Assembly (NCBI GenBank): GCA_035968315.1
Contig: JAVYIN010000006.1
Span: 122,475 to 186,474, forward strand
Direction of reading: 5' to 3'
Source of the DNA: Nitrospira sp.
Lineage (GTDB): Bacteria > Nitrospirota > Nitrospiria > Nitrospirales > Nitrospiraceae
Length of the DNA: 64,000 nucleotides
Below are positions 33,784 through 42,152 of the stretch, piece after piece. The notes below the pieces were generated by a model, which saw only the letters and a list, made by a program, of their open reading frames with translations, was not told the DNA's origin and searched no databases. A program made the translations under genes and the position numbers. How positions within the stretch are numbered: position 1 is the first letter of the stretch; the number at the start of each line of letters is the position of its first letter.

Positions 33784-34253
33784 ATCACGGCCTCCCCGGT
33801 TAAGCCCGCCATCATTGGCGGCTGGTTAAAGAACCCTTGTCTATTACCGACTTCCGCTCCGTGTTCGGCTGAACGATGAAGGGAACCGGCCTCCGCATCC
33901 TCCGGCCTTGTCTTAGGAGGAAAAGAGCTGGTGAAGGTTTCCTTCTTGCGAAGGAGAGGGTCATTCGGAGGCCGGTCCAAAATCACCCAGGCCTTCACCA
34001 GCGCCCCACTCTACCGCAAGCCTTATGCCTAACCTGCGGCAATATCATCACAAATCCGATTCTCCAATACTGGCGCGATATCGGCGCTTCTTCCCCTGAA
34101 TCTTTCCCTGCCGCCGAAAGAGACCTAATTCCACAGACATAGACAGAACCACCAGGGACAAACACGCGCCCTACGCATTTTCAACAAGTTGCACTGTCCA
34201 TTCAGCTAGACACGTAAATAATTCCAATTGGGGACATTCGGGACTACTTAAGG
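33784..34253 (-). other. 470-bp leader region of the multicopper oxidase
   Basis: This gap separates the oxidase start from the sigma-54 activator stop. It contains a -24/-12-like element (34014-34030) and an 11-bp perfect inverted repeat (GCTGGTGAAGG at 33927-33937, CCTTCACCAGC at 33992-34002). It also has an inner 6-bp stem (TCCTTC-TTGC-GAAGGA) and a 72-codon frame starting GTG at 33998 whose stop overlaps the oxidase ATG. A long structured 5' untranslated region is likely. No known riboswitch was recognised. Confidence 0.55.
34014..34030 (-). promoter_or_regulatory. Possible sigma-54 promoter of the multicopper oxidase
   Basis: Minus strand AGGCAT-AAGGC-TTGC: GG and GC with the right 10-base spacing and a perfect TTGC, two mismatches in the -24 half. 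The predicted start would be near 34004, about 220 bp before the oxidase ATG. The match alone is weak; its position between a sigma-54 activator and the oxidase raises its interest. Confidence 0.4.
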
Positions 34254-35651
34254 TTACTGCAAATCGTAATCGCGCAATTTATTGTAGAGACTAGCCCGGC
34301 TAATTTTCAGTAACTTGGCCGCCCGCAGCCGATTGCCGCCGGTCTTTTTGAGGGCGTCAATAATCCTGGCTCGCTCGGCCTGACTCACGGCATCGCGAAC
34401 GACCGTTCGCAATCCGTCATCGCTGCTGGCCTTCGACCCGAGGGCCACCACATCTTTGCAGCTCAACTCGGCGCCGGTGGTCGTCACGACGGCCCGCTCT
34501 ATATAATGTTGCAACTCACGCACATTCCCCGGCCATGCCGCTTCGCTTAAGGCCTGCATCACCTCCGGAGAGACGGTTCGCAAGGGCTGCCGATGGCGTT
34601 TGCAGGAAGCCGCCACAAAATGCTCCACCAGCAGCGGGATGTCCTCCCGGCGCTCGCGAAGCGGCGGAAGATAGAGCGGCAACACCGCCAGCCGATAGTA
34701 CAAATCCTGCCGAAACGACTTGGCCTTGACGAGCTCGACCAAATCCTTATTCGTCGCCGAGACGATCCGAACGTCGACTTTAATCGGCTGATTGCCGCCG
34801 ACTCGCTTGACTTCGCCTTCCTGCAACACCCGCAGGAGCTTGGCCTGAAAGGCCGGCGTCGTGTCGGCGATTTCATCCAAAAAGATCGTGCCTCCATCGG
34901 CCTCTTCAAACAGCCCCCGCTTGGTCGCCGTCGCGCCGGTAAATGACCCCTTCATGTGGCCAAACAGCTCGCTCTCCAGCAGCGTTTCGGGAAGCGACCC
35001 GCAATCGACCACCACAAACGGTTTCTCACGCCGATAGCTCATCCGATGCAGCGTCTTTGCCACCAGCTCCTTGCCGGTCCCGCTGTCGCCCTGAATCAAG
35101 ACCGTCGCCGGACTATCGGCCACCAAGGCAATCGTGTCGAACAGTTGCTGCATCGTCGCGCTCCGCCCCAGCAGCTCACCGAGCGACTCCCGCCCCCCCG
35201 AGGGTGGGGGATTGGTATGAACAGCTTCGGCAGAACCGCGCCGGCTGGGTGCCTGCGGCTTGAAGAGCACCAGCATCGACCCCACCGTGCCCGCGCTGGA
35301 GCGCAACGGAAACGCTTGGTGCATCCCGCAGGCCGCGCCATCTACATGACTGCTGCACGCGACGGACTGCACGTCGGGCGAGTCAAAGACTTTGCTCGCC
35401 GGGCAGGCCTCGCAGGGATCCGTCCGATTGGCAAACGCCTCATAACACTTTGCGGAACGATCGGAAGGCGCACTCCCCGGGCCTCCCGGCCACCCGGCTT
35501 CGTTGGCATAAATGACATTGAAGTCGCGATCCATCACCGACACCCGGTCGGCCGATCCACCGGCCAACTGCTGAATCGCTTCCAGCCGCGCAGCCAGGAT
35601 GGGATCATCAAAGGGGCCCTGTGCGGTCTGCTCAAATTGAGATCCGGCCAT
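34254..35651 (-). CDS. Sigma-54 activator with cysteine-rich PAS-like sensor domain
   Basis: A 465-residue bacterial enhancer-binding protein from ATG 35651 (AAGGAG five bases upstream). Residues 20-130 form a PAS-like sensor with Cys69, Cys80, Cys83, Cys99 and Cys108 (pattern C-x10-C-x2-C-P), suited to metal or Fe-S sensing. The AAA core has Walker A GDSGTGKE, the sigma-54 contact loop as GSFTGA (235-240), usually GAFTGA, Walker [10 protein letters not shown], and an arginine finger in the LRERREDIP segment. A Fis-type helix-turn-helix ends the protein ([22 protein letters not shown]). It has no receiver domain, so it responds directly to its sensor. It is a good candidate regulator of the oxidase downstream. 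Confidence 0.93.
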   Translation of the reverse strand: MAGSQFEQTAQGPFDDPILAARLEAIQQLAGGSADRVSVMDRDFNVIYANEAGWPGGPGSAPSDRSAKCYEAFANRTDPCEACPASKVFDSPDVQSVACSSHVDGAACGMHQAFPLRSSAGTVGSMLVLFKPQAPSRRGSAEAVHTNPPPSGGRESLGELLGRSATMQQLFDTIALVADSPATVLIQGDSGTGKELVAKTLHRMSYRREKPFVVVDCGSLPETLLESELFGHMKGSFTGATATKRGLFEEADGGTIFLDEIADTTPAFQAKLLRVLQEGEVKRVGGNQPIKVDVRIVSATNKDLVELVKAKSFRQDLYYRLAVLPLYLPPLRERREDIPLLVEHFVAASCKRHRQPLRTVSPEVMQALSEAAWPGNVRELQHYIERAVVTTTGAELSCKDVVALGSKASSDDGLRTVVRDAVSQAERARIIDALKKTGGNRLRAAKLLKISRASLYNKLRDYDLQ

Positions 35652-35715
35652 CTCCACTCCTTCTTATGTATGGGCACACACGCGCTCACTCACATCAGAC
35701 TCAACCGACGGACAT

Positions 35716-36102
35716 TCAATTCGCGCTCGCCCCCTGCCTTTCGCCCTCTGCCTTATTGTTCAACAACCGTTTAATCGTGGCCTTTAATTCCGACACATGC
35801 ACCGGCTTATCGAAGTAGGCCGTCGCACCTGACGCCAAGACCTCGGCCTGTAATTTGGCATCCCCAAAGGCCGTCATCAGCACAAGCGGGCAGTTCGGCA
35901 CCGCGCGCTTTAACCGGCTCACATACTCCACTCCGCCCCCCGGCATCTTCAGATCCGACAAAATCAAATCCGGCGGCGACTCGCGCGCCACCCGCACCGC
36001 CTCTTCCCCATCCCGGGCTTCCTTCAACACATACCCCTCGCCCCAGAGTTCATCCCGCAAGAGACTCCGCATTTCTGAGTCATCTTCGACTATCAAGACC
36101 AT
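35716..36102 (-). CDS. Stand-alone response regulator receiver
   Basis: A 128-residue single receiver domain (MVLIVEDDSEMRSLL) with phospho-acceptor Asp50 (LILSDLKMPGGG), conserved Thr in LVLMTAFGDA and Lys in YFDKPVHVSELK. The ATG at 36102 has AAGGAG at the proper distance; 36108 is possible. There is no output domain. It lies behind the perfect sigma-54 promoter at 36170-36184 and ahead of the PAS-type activator (64 bp), so it may act as a phosphate shuttle between kinases and that activator. Confidence 0.92.
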   Translation of the reverse strand: MVLIVEDDSEMRSLLRDELWGEGYVLKEARDGEEAVRVARESPPDLILSDLKMPGGGVEYVSRLKRAVPNCPLVLMTAFGDAKLQAEVLASGATAYFDKPVHVSELKATIKRLLNNKAEGERQGASAN

Positions 36103-36148
36103 CGGCATCACTCCTTGTTGACTCACAACTGCCCCCCATCGATCAGGA

Positions 36149-36162
36149 CCGGCATATGCCGG
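36149..36162. promoter_or_regulatory. 14-bp palindrome CCGGCATATGCCGG
   Basis: A perfect self-complementary sequence over the predicted transcription start of the sigma-54 promoter, between it and the receiver gene. It may be an operator for a dimeric regulator. Confidence 0.4.
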
Positions 36163-36169
36163 AACATTC

Positions 36170-36184
36170 GCAAGCGATGTGCCA
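36170..36184 (-). promoter_or_regulatory. Perfect sigma-54 (-24/-12) promoter
   Basis: Minus strand TGGCAC-ATCGC-TTGC: all ten consensus bases (TGGCAC...TTGC) and correct spacing. The start of transcription is predicted near 36158, about 55 bp before the receiver ATG. It drives the receiver and, probably, the PAS-type sigma-54 activator. The sensor kinase gene ends 144 bp upstream, leaving room for activator sites; a direct repeat GCAGGAT-7-GCAGGAT lies between 36205 and 36225. Confidence 0.85.
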
Positions 36185-36327
36185 TAGCTACGCCATGAAT
36201 CCTGCGAAAATTATCCTGCAATCGCATGGGGTTCTATTGCATGAACGGAGCACACAGACCGAGAGGTTTCTTCATTGGCGAGAAAAGCGTCAAACGGGAT
36301 AGATCAACCTGTTGCGTTGCGCCACAG

Positions 36328-37425
36328 CTACGGCCCGAACGATTGCGGCCCTGATTCATCGGCAATCGGCAGCGAGAGTGTGACCGTCGTGCCTGTGCCG
36401 ACTTCACTGGCCACGTGAATGCCCCCGCCATGCTCTTCGAGGATGCCCTTCACCACCGTCAATCCCAGCCCAGTCCCCTTGCCAAACTCTTTGGTCGTGA
36501 AAAACGGCTCGAAGATCTTATGCAGCACATCGGGAGGGATCCCGTGCCCGGTATCGCTCACGGCCAGCATGACGCAGGCAGGCCGCGCCTCGACGGACAC
36601 GCGCAACACGCCTCCATCCGGCATGGCATGAATCGCATTCATGATGAGATTGATCAAGACCTGGCTCATTTGATCGCGATCGGCATGCGCAAGGGGGCAC
36701 ACCTCAGGCAGCGACAACTCCACTCTGATCCGGCTCCGGACCAGCCGCTCCTCGAACATATCGAGACTCCCCTGCACCGTCTGGCGAAGATCGAGCGAGA
36801 CCCGCTCGATCGGGCTGCGCCGGGCAAACGCGAGCAACTGGTTCATCACACGCGTAATCCGTTCCACCTGGCTGACGATCGTCTGCAGCCCTTTCTTCGT
36901 TCCCTCCTCCTTGGTCCGCTCCAGCAGATATTCGGCCCGGCCTAAAATCACGTTCATCGGCGTGCCGATTTCATGCGCCATGCCGGACGCCAGCGTGCCC
37001 AGCTCGGCCAGCCGCTCCGCGCGGCGCAACTGCGCCTCCAGCCGTTTGCGCTCCGTGATATCCACCACCGAGGCGAGAATACACCGGCCTTCCGCCGTAT
37101 CGATCGGGGTGAGGCCGATCTCAACGGGAAACTCCGTGCCGTCCTTGCGAAGCCCGAACAGTTCCTTCCCGCCCCCCATCGATCGCGCCTTCATATGGGC
37201 AAAAAACTCGCTCCGCTGAATAGGATGCTCGCCGCGGTGCGGAACCGGCAGCAAGATCTCCACCGGCTGGCCCAGGAGATCATCCTGCTGGTACCCAAAC
37301 AGATTCAACAAACAGGCATTGGCCATGATGATCGTCCCGGCCTGATTGACCAGCAGCATGCCATTCGGCGCGGCATCGACGATCCGGCGAAACTGGCCTT
37401 CATCTTGGAGAATCTCCCGGCTCAT
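36328..37425 (-). CDS. PAS-domain sensor histidine kinase
   Basis: A 365-residue cytoplasmic kinase. Residues 8-125 are a PAS/PAC unit ([31 protein letters not shown] ... [13 protein letters not shown]); the phosphoacceptor helix has His151 in [12 protein letters not shown]; the ATPase domain has [23 protein letters not shown] and [18 protein letters not shown]. Its start overlaps the stop of the NtrC-type regulator (ATGA, 37425-37422), so the two are a cognate pair. The PAS shows no haem- or metal-binding residues. Confidence 0.94.
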   Translation of the reverse strand: MSREILQDEGQFRRIVDAAPNGMLLVNQAGTIIMANACLLNLFGYQQDDLLGQPVEILLPVPHRGEHPIQRSEFFAHMKARSMGGGKELFGLRKDGTEFPVEIGLTPIDTAEGRCILASVVDITERKRLEAQLRRAERLAELGTLASGMAHEIGTPMNVILGRAEYLLERTKEEGTKKGLQTIVSQVERITRVMNQLLAFARRSPIERVSLDLRQTVQGSLDMFEERLVRSRIRVELSLPEVCPLAHADRDQMSQVLINLIMNAIHAMPDGGVLRVSVEARPACVMLAVSDTGHGIPPDVLHKIFEPFFTTKEFGKGTGLGLTVVKGILEEHGGGIHVASEVGTGTTVTLSLPIADESGPQSFGP

Positions 37426-38795
37426 TCCTGACTCGCACCCTCCATATCCGCCAGCTTCCGATAGAGGGTCTTCCGGTCAATCCCCAGCGCATGGGCAGCC
37501 TGATACTTATTCCCGCCGGTCTTTTCGAGGATTTTCTTGATGTACTCTCTCTCGATCTCATGGAGCGACAGCGTTTTCTCGGCGGCTTCATCCAATACCC
37601 GCCGGTCGCCACGCGCGCCCTGCACCGCCGTCGGCAGATCGTCAGGGGAAATGATTTCCGCGCGGCTCAGCGTGACTGCGCGCTCGATCACATTTTCCAA
37701 TTCCCGCACATTGCCGGGCCAGTCATAGTCCATCAGCATCGCCAGCGCCGACTCGCTCACGCCCTTCACGTTCTTGCCCCGCACCGCGGCGCATTTTTTC
37801 AGGAAAGCCTCCACCAAAATAGGAATATCCTCGCGCCGCTCCCGCAACGGGGGCAGCTTCAACTCAATCACATTGAGCCGGTAGTAGAGATCGTCGCGGA
37901 ACCGCTTGGCCTTCACCTCTTCGGCCAGATGGAGATTCGTGGCCGCGATGATGCGCACATCGACCGCCACCGGCTTATTCGCCCCGACCCGGCGGATCTC
38001 CTTCTCCTGAATGGCCCGCAGCAATTTCGCCTGCAGCATCAACGGCAGCTCGCTGATCTCATCGAGAAAGAGCGTGCCCTTCTGCGCCTCTTCGAACAGC
38101 CCCCGCTTGTCGGCCTTGGCGTCGGTAAAGGCGCCCCGCATATGGCCAAAGAGCTCGCTCTCCAGCAATTGTTCGGGAATCGCCGCGCAATTCACCGGCA
38201 CAAACGGCGCATCCTTCCGGTCGCTGTTGTAATGGATCGCCTTGGCCACCAGCTCTTTGCCCGTTCCGCTCTCGCCGGTGATCAGTACATTGGTCGGACC
38301 ATCGGCCACACGGCGGATCAAATCAAACACGCCTTGTATCGCCTTGCTCTTCCCCAAAATGTGATGGAAGCTGTATTCTTTGTGCACCTCTTTGCGCAGC
38401 CGGCTGACTTCCCGCCGGAGCGCCGATTCCCGCACCGCGCGCTCAACCACCCGAATGATTTCCTCCGACTTCACCGGCTTGGTCAGATAGTCGCTGGCGC
38501 CGTGCTTCATGGCGTCAACCGCCGTTTCCACCGACCCGAAGGCCGTCATTAAGATCACGCCGATGTCGGGATGAAGCCGTTTGATCTCGTTCAGGAGTTC
38601 CGTCCCGAGCATGCCCTTCATCCGCAGATCAGTGAGAACGACCGCAAAATCTTGTTCCGCCAGCAGCTTGAGCGCCTCCTGCCCGCTGCCCGCCGTCGTA
38701 ATTTGGTGTCCACGCCCGCTTAACACATCGGACACCAGCTCACGCATCTCTGCGTCATCGTCCACCACCAGCACCGCACCCCATTCTTCAGTCAT
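37422..38795 (-). CDS. NtrC-family sigma-54 response regulator
   Basis: A 457-residue regulator: receiver (Asp56 in VVLTDLRMKG), AAA core (Walker A GESGTGKE, sigma-54 loop GAFTDA at 221-226 in place of GAFTGA, Walker B TLFLDEISE, sensor segment [12 protein letters not shown]), and a Fis-type helix-turn-helix (GGNKYQAAHALGIDRKTLYRKL). The ATG at 38795 follows AAGGGG; an earlier TTG two codons upstream is less likely. It is the expected activator of the -24/-12 promoter at 36170, once phosphorylated by the downstream kinase. Confidence 0.95.
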   Translation of the reverse strand: MTEEWGAVLVVDDDAEMRELVSDVLSGRGHQITTAGSGQEALKLLAEQDFAVVLTDLRMKGMLGTELLNEIKRLHPDIGVILMTAFGSVETAVDAMKHGASDYLTKPVKSEEIIRVVERAVRESALRREVSRLRKEVHKEYSFHHILGKSKAIQGVFDLIRRVADGPTNVLITGESGTGKELVAKAIHYNSDRKDAPFVPVNCAAIPEQLLESELFGHMRGAFTDAKADKRGLFEEAQKGTLFLDEISELPLMLQAKLLRAIQEKEIRRVGANKPVAVDVRIIAATNLHLAEEVKAKRFRDDLYYRLNVIELKLPPLRERREDIPILVEAFLKKCAAVRGKNVKGVSESALAMLMDYDWPGNVRELENVIERAVTLSRAEIISPDDLPTAVQGARGDRRVLDEAAEKTLSLHEIEREYIKKILEKTGGNKYQAAHALGIDRKTLYRKLADMEGASQE

Positions 38796-39129
38796 TGGCA
38801 ACCCCTTCCCTGAACCCTAGTAACGTACCCGGCCACTAGACACAATCATACGCCGTCACTGTGGCACAACTCCACAGCAGCCACTTCCCACTGGAGACAA
38901 ATGCAACAGTTTTTATCTTTTTCTCGATCTGCACACGGCCTTGGGGTGAATTCTGCAAGCCTGAAGCCAGTAAGCACCGCACCTACCGTCCCAGGACAGA
39001 TGTCCCTATTGGGAAATAGGGCACTCCTTTCCTTTAGTACTGCCACGTAGCAGCCGATAAGGATCCTGAAGAGTCGCATCGAATGGAGCGCGAACGCGAT
39101 ACTCGCGATACTAGGGAGGGTTACTCACC
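38796..39129. other. 334-bp divergent intergenic region
   Basis: Lies between the NtrC-type regulator (minus) and the HDOD gene (plus), so it should hold promoters for both. I see AT-rich patches (about 38910-38925) but no clear -35/-10 pair, no perfect -24/-12 site and no gene. Confidence 0.5.
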
Positions 39130-39987
39130 ATGCCATCAGCGCAAGAACTCGTGAAATCGTGCTCCACCGTCTTCACTTTGCCGGAAATTTACTTCCGCGT
39201 GCGGGCCGTTGTGGAAAACCATGACTCGACCATGGAAGATCTGGCCAAAGTGCTCAAGATCGACCCGGCCATTTCCGCGCGCCTCCTGAGAATCGTCAAT
39301 AGCCCGTTCTACGGATTCCCCAAGCAAATCGATACCATTTCCCGGGCCGTCAATCTGATCGGGATGCAAGCCGTCAGCGACCTCGTCACGGCCACCACCA
39401 TTGGGCGCACCTTCTCCGGCATGACGACGGACCTCATGGACTTGTCCGCCTATTGGCGGAAAAGCGTCCTCTGCGCTCTTATGGCCGCAAAAATTGCCAA
39501 ATCCTGCGGCATCGAAGATAGTGAACGGTTCTTCATTGAGGGGCTGCTCAGAGACATCGGCCACTTGATCCTCTATCAAGCCATCCCCAAACAAGCCCAG
39601 GCCGCCCTCGTGGAGGCCAATAATCTGGGCAGTCCGCTGGCCGAAATCGAACAAGCAAGCATCGGGGCCGATTATGCCGAAGTCGGCGCCGAACTCATTC
39701 GCTCATGGGAAATGCCCCTGCAGATGGAATCAGCCATCCGCCATCAGTTGAAACCCAGCGACGCCGGAGAATTCACGCTCCACGCCTCCATCGTGCACCT
39801 GGCCGGCGTGCTGGCCGACCACGCCGATCTGGACCCGGCGAAGCTCAAACAAGCACTCCCCTTCCATGCCTATGCCCTCAGCACCACCCGGTTCAAACCC
39901 GAGGAGTCCCCAGCCCTGATTGAGGCCTCTCACAGCCAGCTCCATGAGACCCTCGAACTGATCTACCCCTTGGCCTTGGCGGCATAG
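39130..39987 (+). CDS. HDOD-domain signalling protein
   Basis: A 285-residue protein matching HDOD (HD-related output domain) proteins: VLKIDPAISARLLRIVNSPFYGFPKQIDTISRAVNLIGMQAV, then GLLRDIGHLILYQ at the place of the HD motif (here R-D instead of H-D, as in HDOD proteins that lack hydrolase activity), and VGAELIRSWEMPLQMESAIRHQ. Such proteins join regulatory networks, often with two-component or cyclic-di-GMP systems. The start has GGGAGG nine bases upstream. It is the first plus-strand gene in the window. Confidence 0.93.
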   Translation: MPSAQELVKSCSTVFTLPEIYFRVRAVVENHDSTMEDLAKVLKIDPAISARLLRIVNSPFYGFPKQIDTISRAVNLIGMQAVSDLVTATTIGRTFSGMTTDLMDLSAYWRKSVLCALMAAKIAKSCGIEDSERFFIEGLLRDIGHLILYQAIPKQAQAALVEANNLGSPLAEIEQASIGADYAEVGAELIRSWEMPLQMESAIRHQLKPSDAGEFTLHASIVHLAGVLADHADLDPAKLKQALPFHAYALSTTRFKPEESPALIEASHSQLHETLELIYPLALAA

Positions 39988-40200
39988 ACCTCAACCGGCC
40001 GCCGCAAGATTCGCCTGGCTGCACGACCATCACGGCACTAGGCCCGCCATCCATCGCTCATCCTGCCGCCTAGTCCACCGCGCGATAGCCTCTCTGCGCG
40101 TGCCCCTTGCTCCCATTGTTGTCGCGTAGCCTGCATGGTAGCATTTCAACGCGGAGTGACACCCCACACGGATCCCCTCACGCAAGAAGAGGAGGTTCCC

Positions 40201-40929
40201 ATGCTCGGTTGGCAGACCACGTTCTTCCTTCTCTGGCTCACCATAATCCTATTGCCCCCTGCGGCAGGGCAGGGTACCGACGTGTCAAATGGACACATCG
40301 AAATCACCGGGGATTATCGGTATGCCGCGCGCGAATCCGAACCGCCTGCCGAGGCCGCAGCACTGGCCTGCCGGGAAGCCTGGCGCCTGGCCGTCGTAAA
40401 CTCCTCGCTATATCGCGAGCAGACCGCATCCGTCATCGATTCCCCGCTGCTCCGCGACCTGGCGTACACCCTGGCGACGCGCCACGTCCAAAACCCGCAG
40501 ATTCTTGAGCAGACCGAACGTGGACGGACCCTGTTCTGCCGCGTGAAGGGCTATCTTTCGGCGGAGGATACGACACGCATCATCCGTGCACAACTCGCCG
40601 GTGGACCGGCCAAGACGGACGAGATCGACCACAACCGGGCACTGCGGATTCTGACCGTGCAAGAAGACGATGGCGGGATAATTGCGGTTCAATACCAGGC
40701 CTTGAAGCGCCTCGATTGGCTCGGCACCCATTATCAAGGCGGCTTGCGAGAATCCGCCGATATCATGGTGGACTTCTACGACAGCCAGGGCCTGCTGATA
40801 CAGACTCAGCGGCATCCCGCCAGAAAGACCCAGACCGGAGAAGACATCCTGAACCCCGGCGCCGTGGCCGTGCTCAAAGTCGCCAAGCCCGCCGCCTCGA
40901 AAACCTACCGCGTGTGGCTGGTGAAGTAG
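40201..40929 (+). CDS. Hypothetical exported protein
   Basis: About 242 residues from ATG 40201, chosen for its strong AGGAGG five bases upstream rather than the frame start at 40135. A signal peptide spans residues 1-25 (FFLLWLTIILLPPAAG). The mature part begins with a predicted domain resembling flagellar-assembly-T or similar small periplasmic folds (AALACREAWRLAVVNSSLYREQ), but I cannot assign a family. It is followed by no obvious partner on the same strand. Confidence 0.7.
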   Translation: MLGWQTTFFLLWLTIILLPPAAGQGTDVSNGHIEITGDYRYAARESEPPAEAAALACREAWRLAVVNSSLYREQTASVIDSPLLRDLAYTLATRHVQNPQILEQTERGRTLFCRVKGYLSAEDTTRIIRAQLAGGPAKTDEIDHNRALRILTVQEDDGGIIAVQYQALKRLDWLGTHYQGGLRESADIMVDFYDSQGLLIQTQRHPARKTQTGEDILNPGAVAVLKVAKPAASKTYRVWLVK

Positions 40930-41070
40930 ACCGGAGGAATCTCTGAACACATTCTTTCAGGCACGCTCAAGATGCACCATTGCAAGACCTACCCCCGATT
41001 TCCTCGACATAGCAGTAGACGCCAACTGACGCCACGCCGTGCGTGGCATCGTCACATCATCATTAGCTCG

Positions 41071-41268
41071 CTAGGCTGCCAGAAAATGTAGAATGTCCCC
41101 GTTTTTCGCACGCAGGAGCCGCATTGAGACGCGTGCACAGGCCTGCGTCAAGACCCGTTCAAACGCGGCATAATCCCCGTCGTCTTCAAACAGCGTCATC
41201 CGGGCATTCGCCCGATTCAACACATGGTAGACGATGTCGGCTGACGCAGTGCGTAATGGTCGGCCCAT
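41071..41268 (-). pseudogene. Remnant of a REP-associated (Y1/IS200-like) transposase
   Basis: Only about 48 N-terminal residues match the family start (MGRPLRTASADIVYHVLNRANARMTLFEDDGDYAAFERVL); then the reading drops into unrelated sequence and stops, without the catalytic His-x-His and Tyr. The catalytic part is missing from both sides, so the gene is dead. Nearby is a GGGGACATTCTACATTTTC-type end (41084-41104), a common terminus of these elements. Confidence 0.75.
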
Positions 41269-41593
41269 GCCTGCCCCTCAAGTGCTACCGGCCACTTCAA
41301 ACAATGGTTCCTGACAACTTTTCTTCTCTTCGCAACCATCCGTTTGGCGCTCCCTGAAGCCAATCCCACACTCGCCATGGTACCGGTCTTAGCCGTGACC
41401 TTTCCCTTCAACATCACCGTTGGGATTCCCTTTCTCCACTGGTTTGCCACCGTCACGTTCAGCGGATAGGCCACATCACGTCAGAGGAGGAGGCTCCTGC
41501 TCACCGCAGGAATGGATTCGACGGTCTCTCCTGCAACTCTCCCCTCCCCAATATAGGCTCAGACATGAGTATTAACTATTTGTAATTTCAACA
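41269..41593. other. 325-bp stretch without a supported gene
   Basis: Between the transposase remnant and the OB-fold-like gene. A minus-strand frame of 85 codons (41217-41474) has no recognisable features and overlaps the remnant. A short GC-rich inverted segment lies near 41482-41505. I see no other signal. Confidence 0.5.
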
Positions 41594-42031
41594 TTACCTT
41601 TTGACAATTGTCACGGTTCTGGCAACGAACATCACGCCAAGATCCTTCCCTTCCCCGGTGTGCAGCATGGTCGGAGGTGCCTCAAGATAGCCATCCACCG
41701 ACACCCGCTGCCCGTCCACAACGGTGGTCGCGCGGTCTTCTCCGGCCTGGCACCGCACGTGATACGCCACATCGATCGAACCTGTCTCGTCGTCGAGTTT
41801 GAAATCGGCTCCGCAGAGCGCTTGGTTGGTGCCCAAATCCGTTCCCGAATATCCCACAACCGCTTTGGCAATCCCTTCAAGCTTCATCACTTTCCGATGC
41901 AACGCACTGGGATTCCCCCAAAGAGTGCCGATAGGCGTCACCGGTTCTGCCGCCCAACTTTGAAGACTCCAGCCCAATACCATACCCCCAATACACGCAA
42001 TGCCGACGATCCGTCGCCAATCCCTTTGCAT
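41594..42031 (-). CDS. Exported protein, possibly OB-fold
   Basis: A 145-residue protein from ATG 42031 with GAGAGGAG upstream; the longer frame to 42145 lacks such a site. A signal peptide (about 1-27, ending SWAAE) is followed by a compact beta-rich domain: KVMKLEGIAKAVVGYSG, GADFKLDDETGSIDVAYHVRC, QRVSVDGYLEAPPT, VMFVARTVTIV. The strand pattern and the K-L-E-G and V-x-V-x-G-Y-L motifs suggest a small OB-fold, as in periplasmic stress proteins of the BOF type. Function unknown. It may be the last gene of the type I secretion transcript or a separate unit. Confidence 0.6.
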   Translation of the reverse strand: MQRDWRRIVGIACIGGMVLGWSLQSWAAEPVTPIGTLWGNPSALHRKVMKLEGIAKAVVGYSGTDLGTNQALCGADFKLDDETGSIDVAYHVRCQAGEDRATTVVDGQRVSVDGYLEAPPTMLHTGEGKDLGVMFVARTVTIVKR

Positions 42032-42152
42032 GCAGACTCCTCTCTTTTTATATACCGCAGCGTCATTCGCTGGGCCTCGAGACTGAACCCGTTCGCGCAT
42101 GCTTCTCCGGACATTCGATTGAGCACGCGTGCTATCCGCGCACACCCCTCTG

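Noticed and set aside
34223..34240. GGGGACATTCGGG sequence upstream of the oxidase
   Set aside because: It resembles the transposase-associated GGGGACATTC end at 41084-41104, but it is a single short match and no element boundary could be drawn.
41217..41474. Minus-strand frame of 85 codons near the transposase remnant
   Set aside because: No conserved features, overlaps the remnant, no credible ribosome site.
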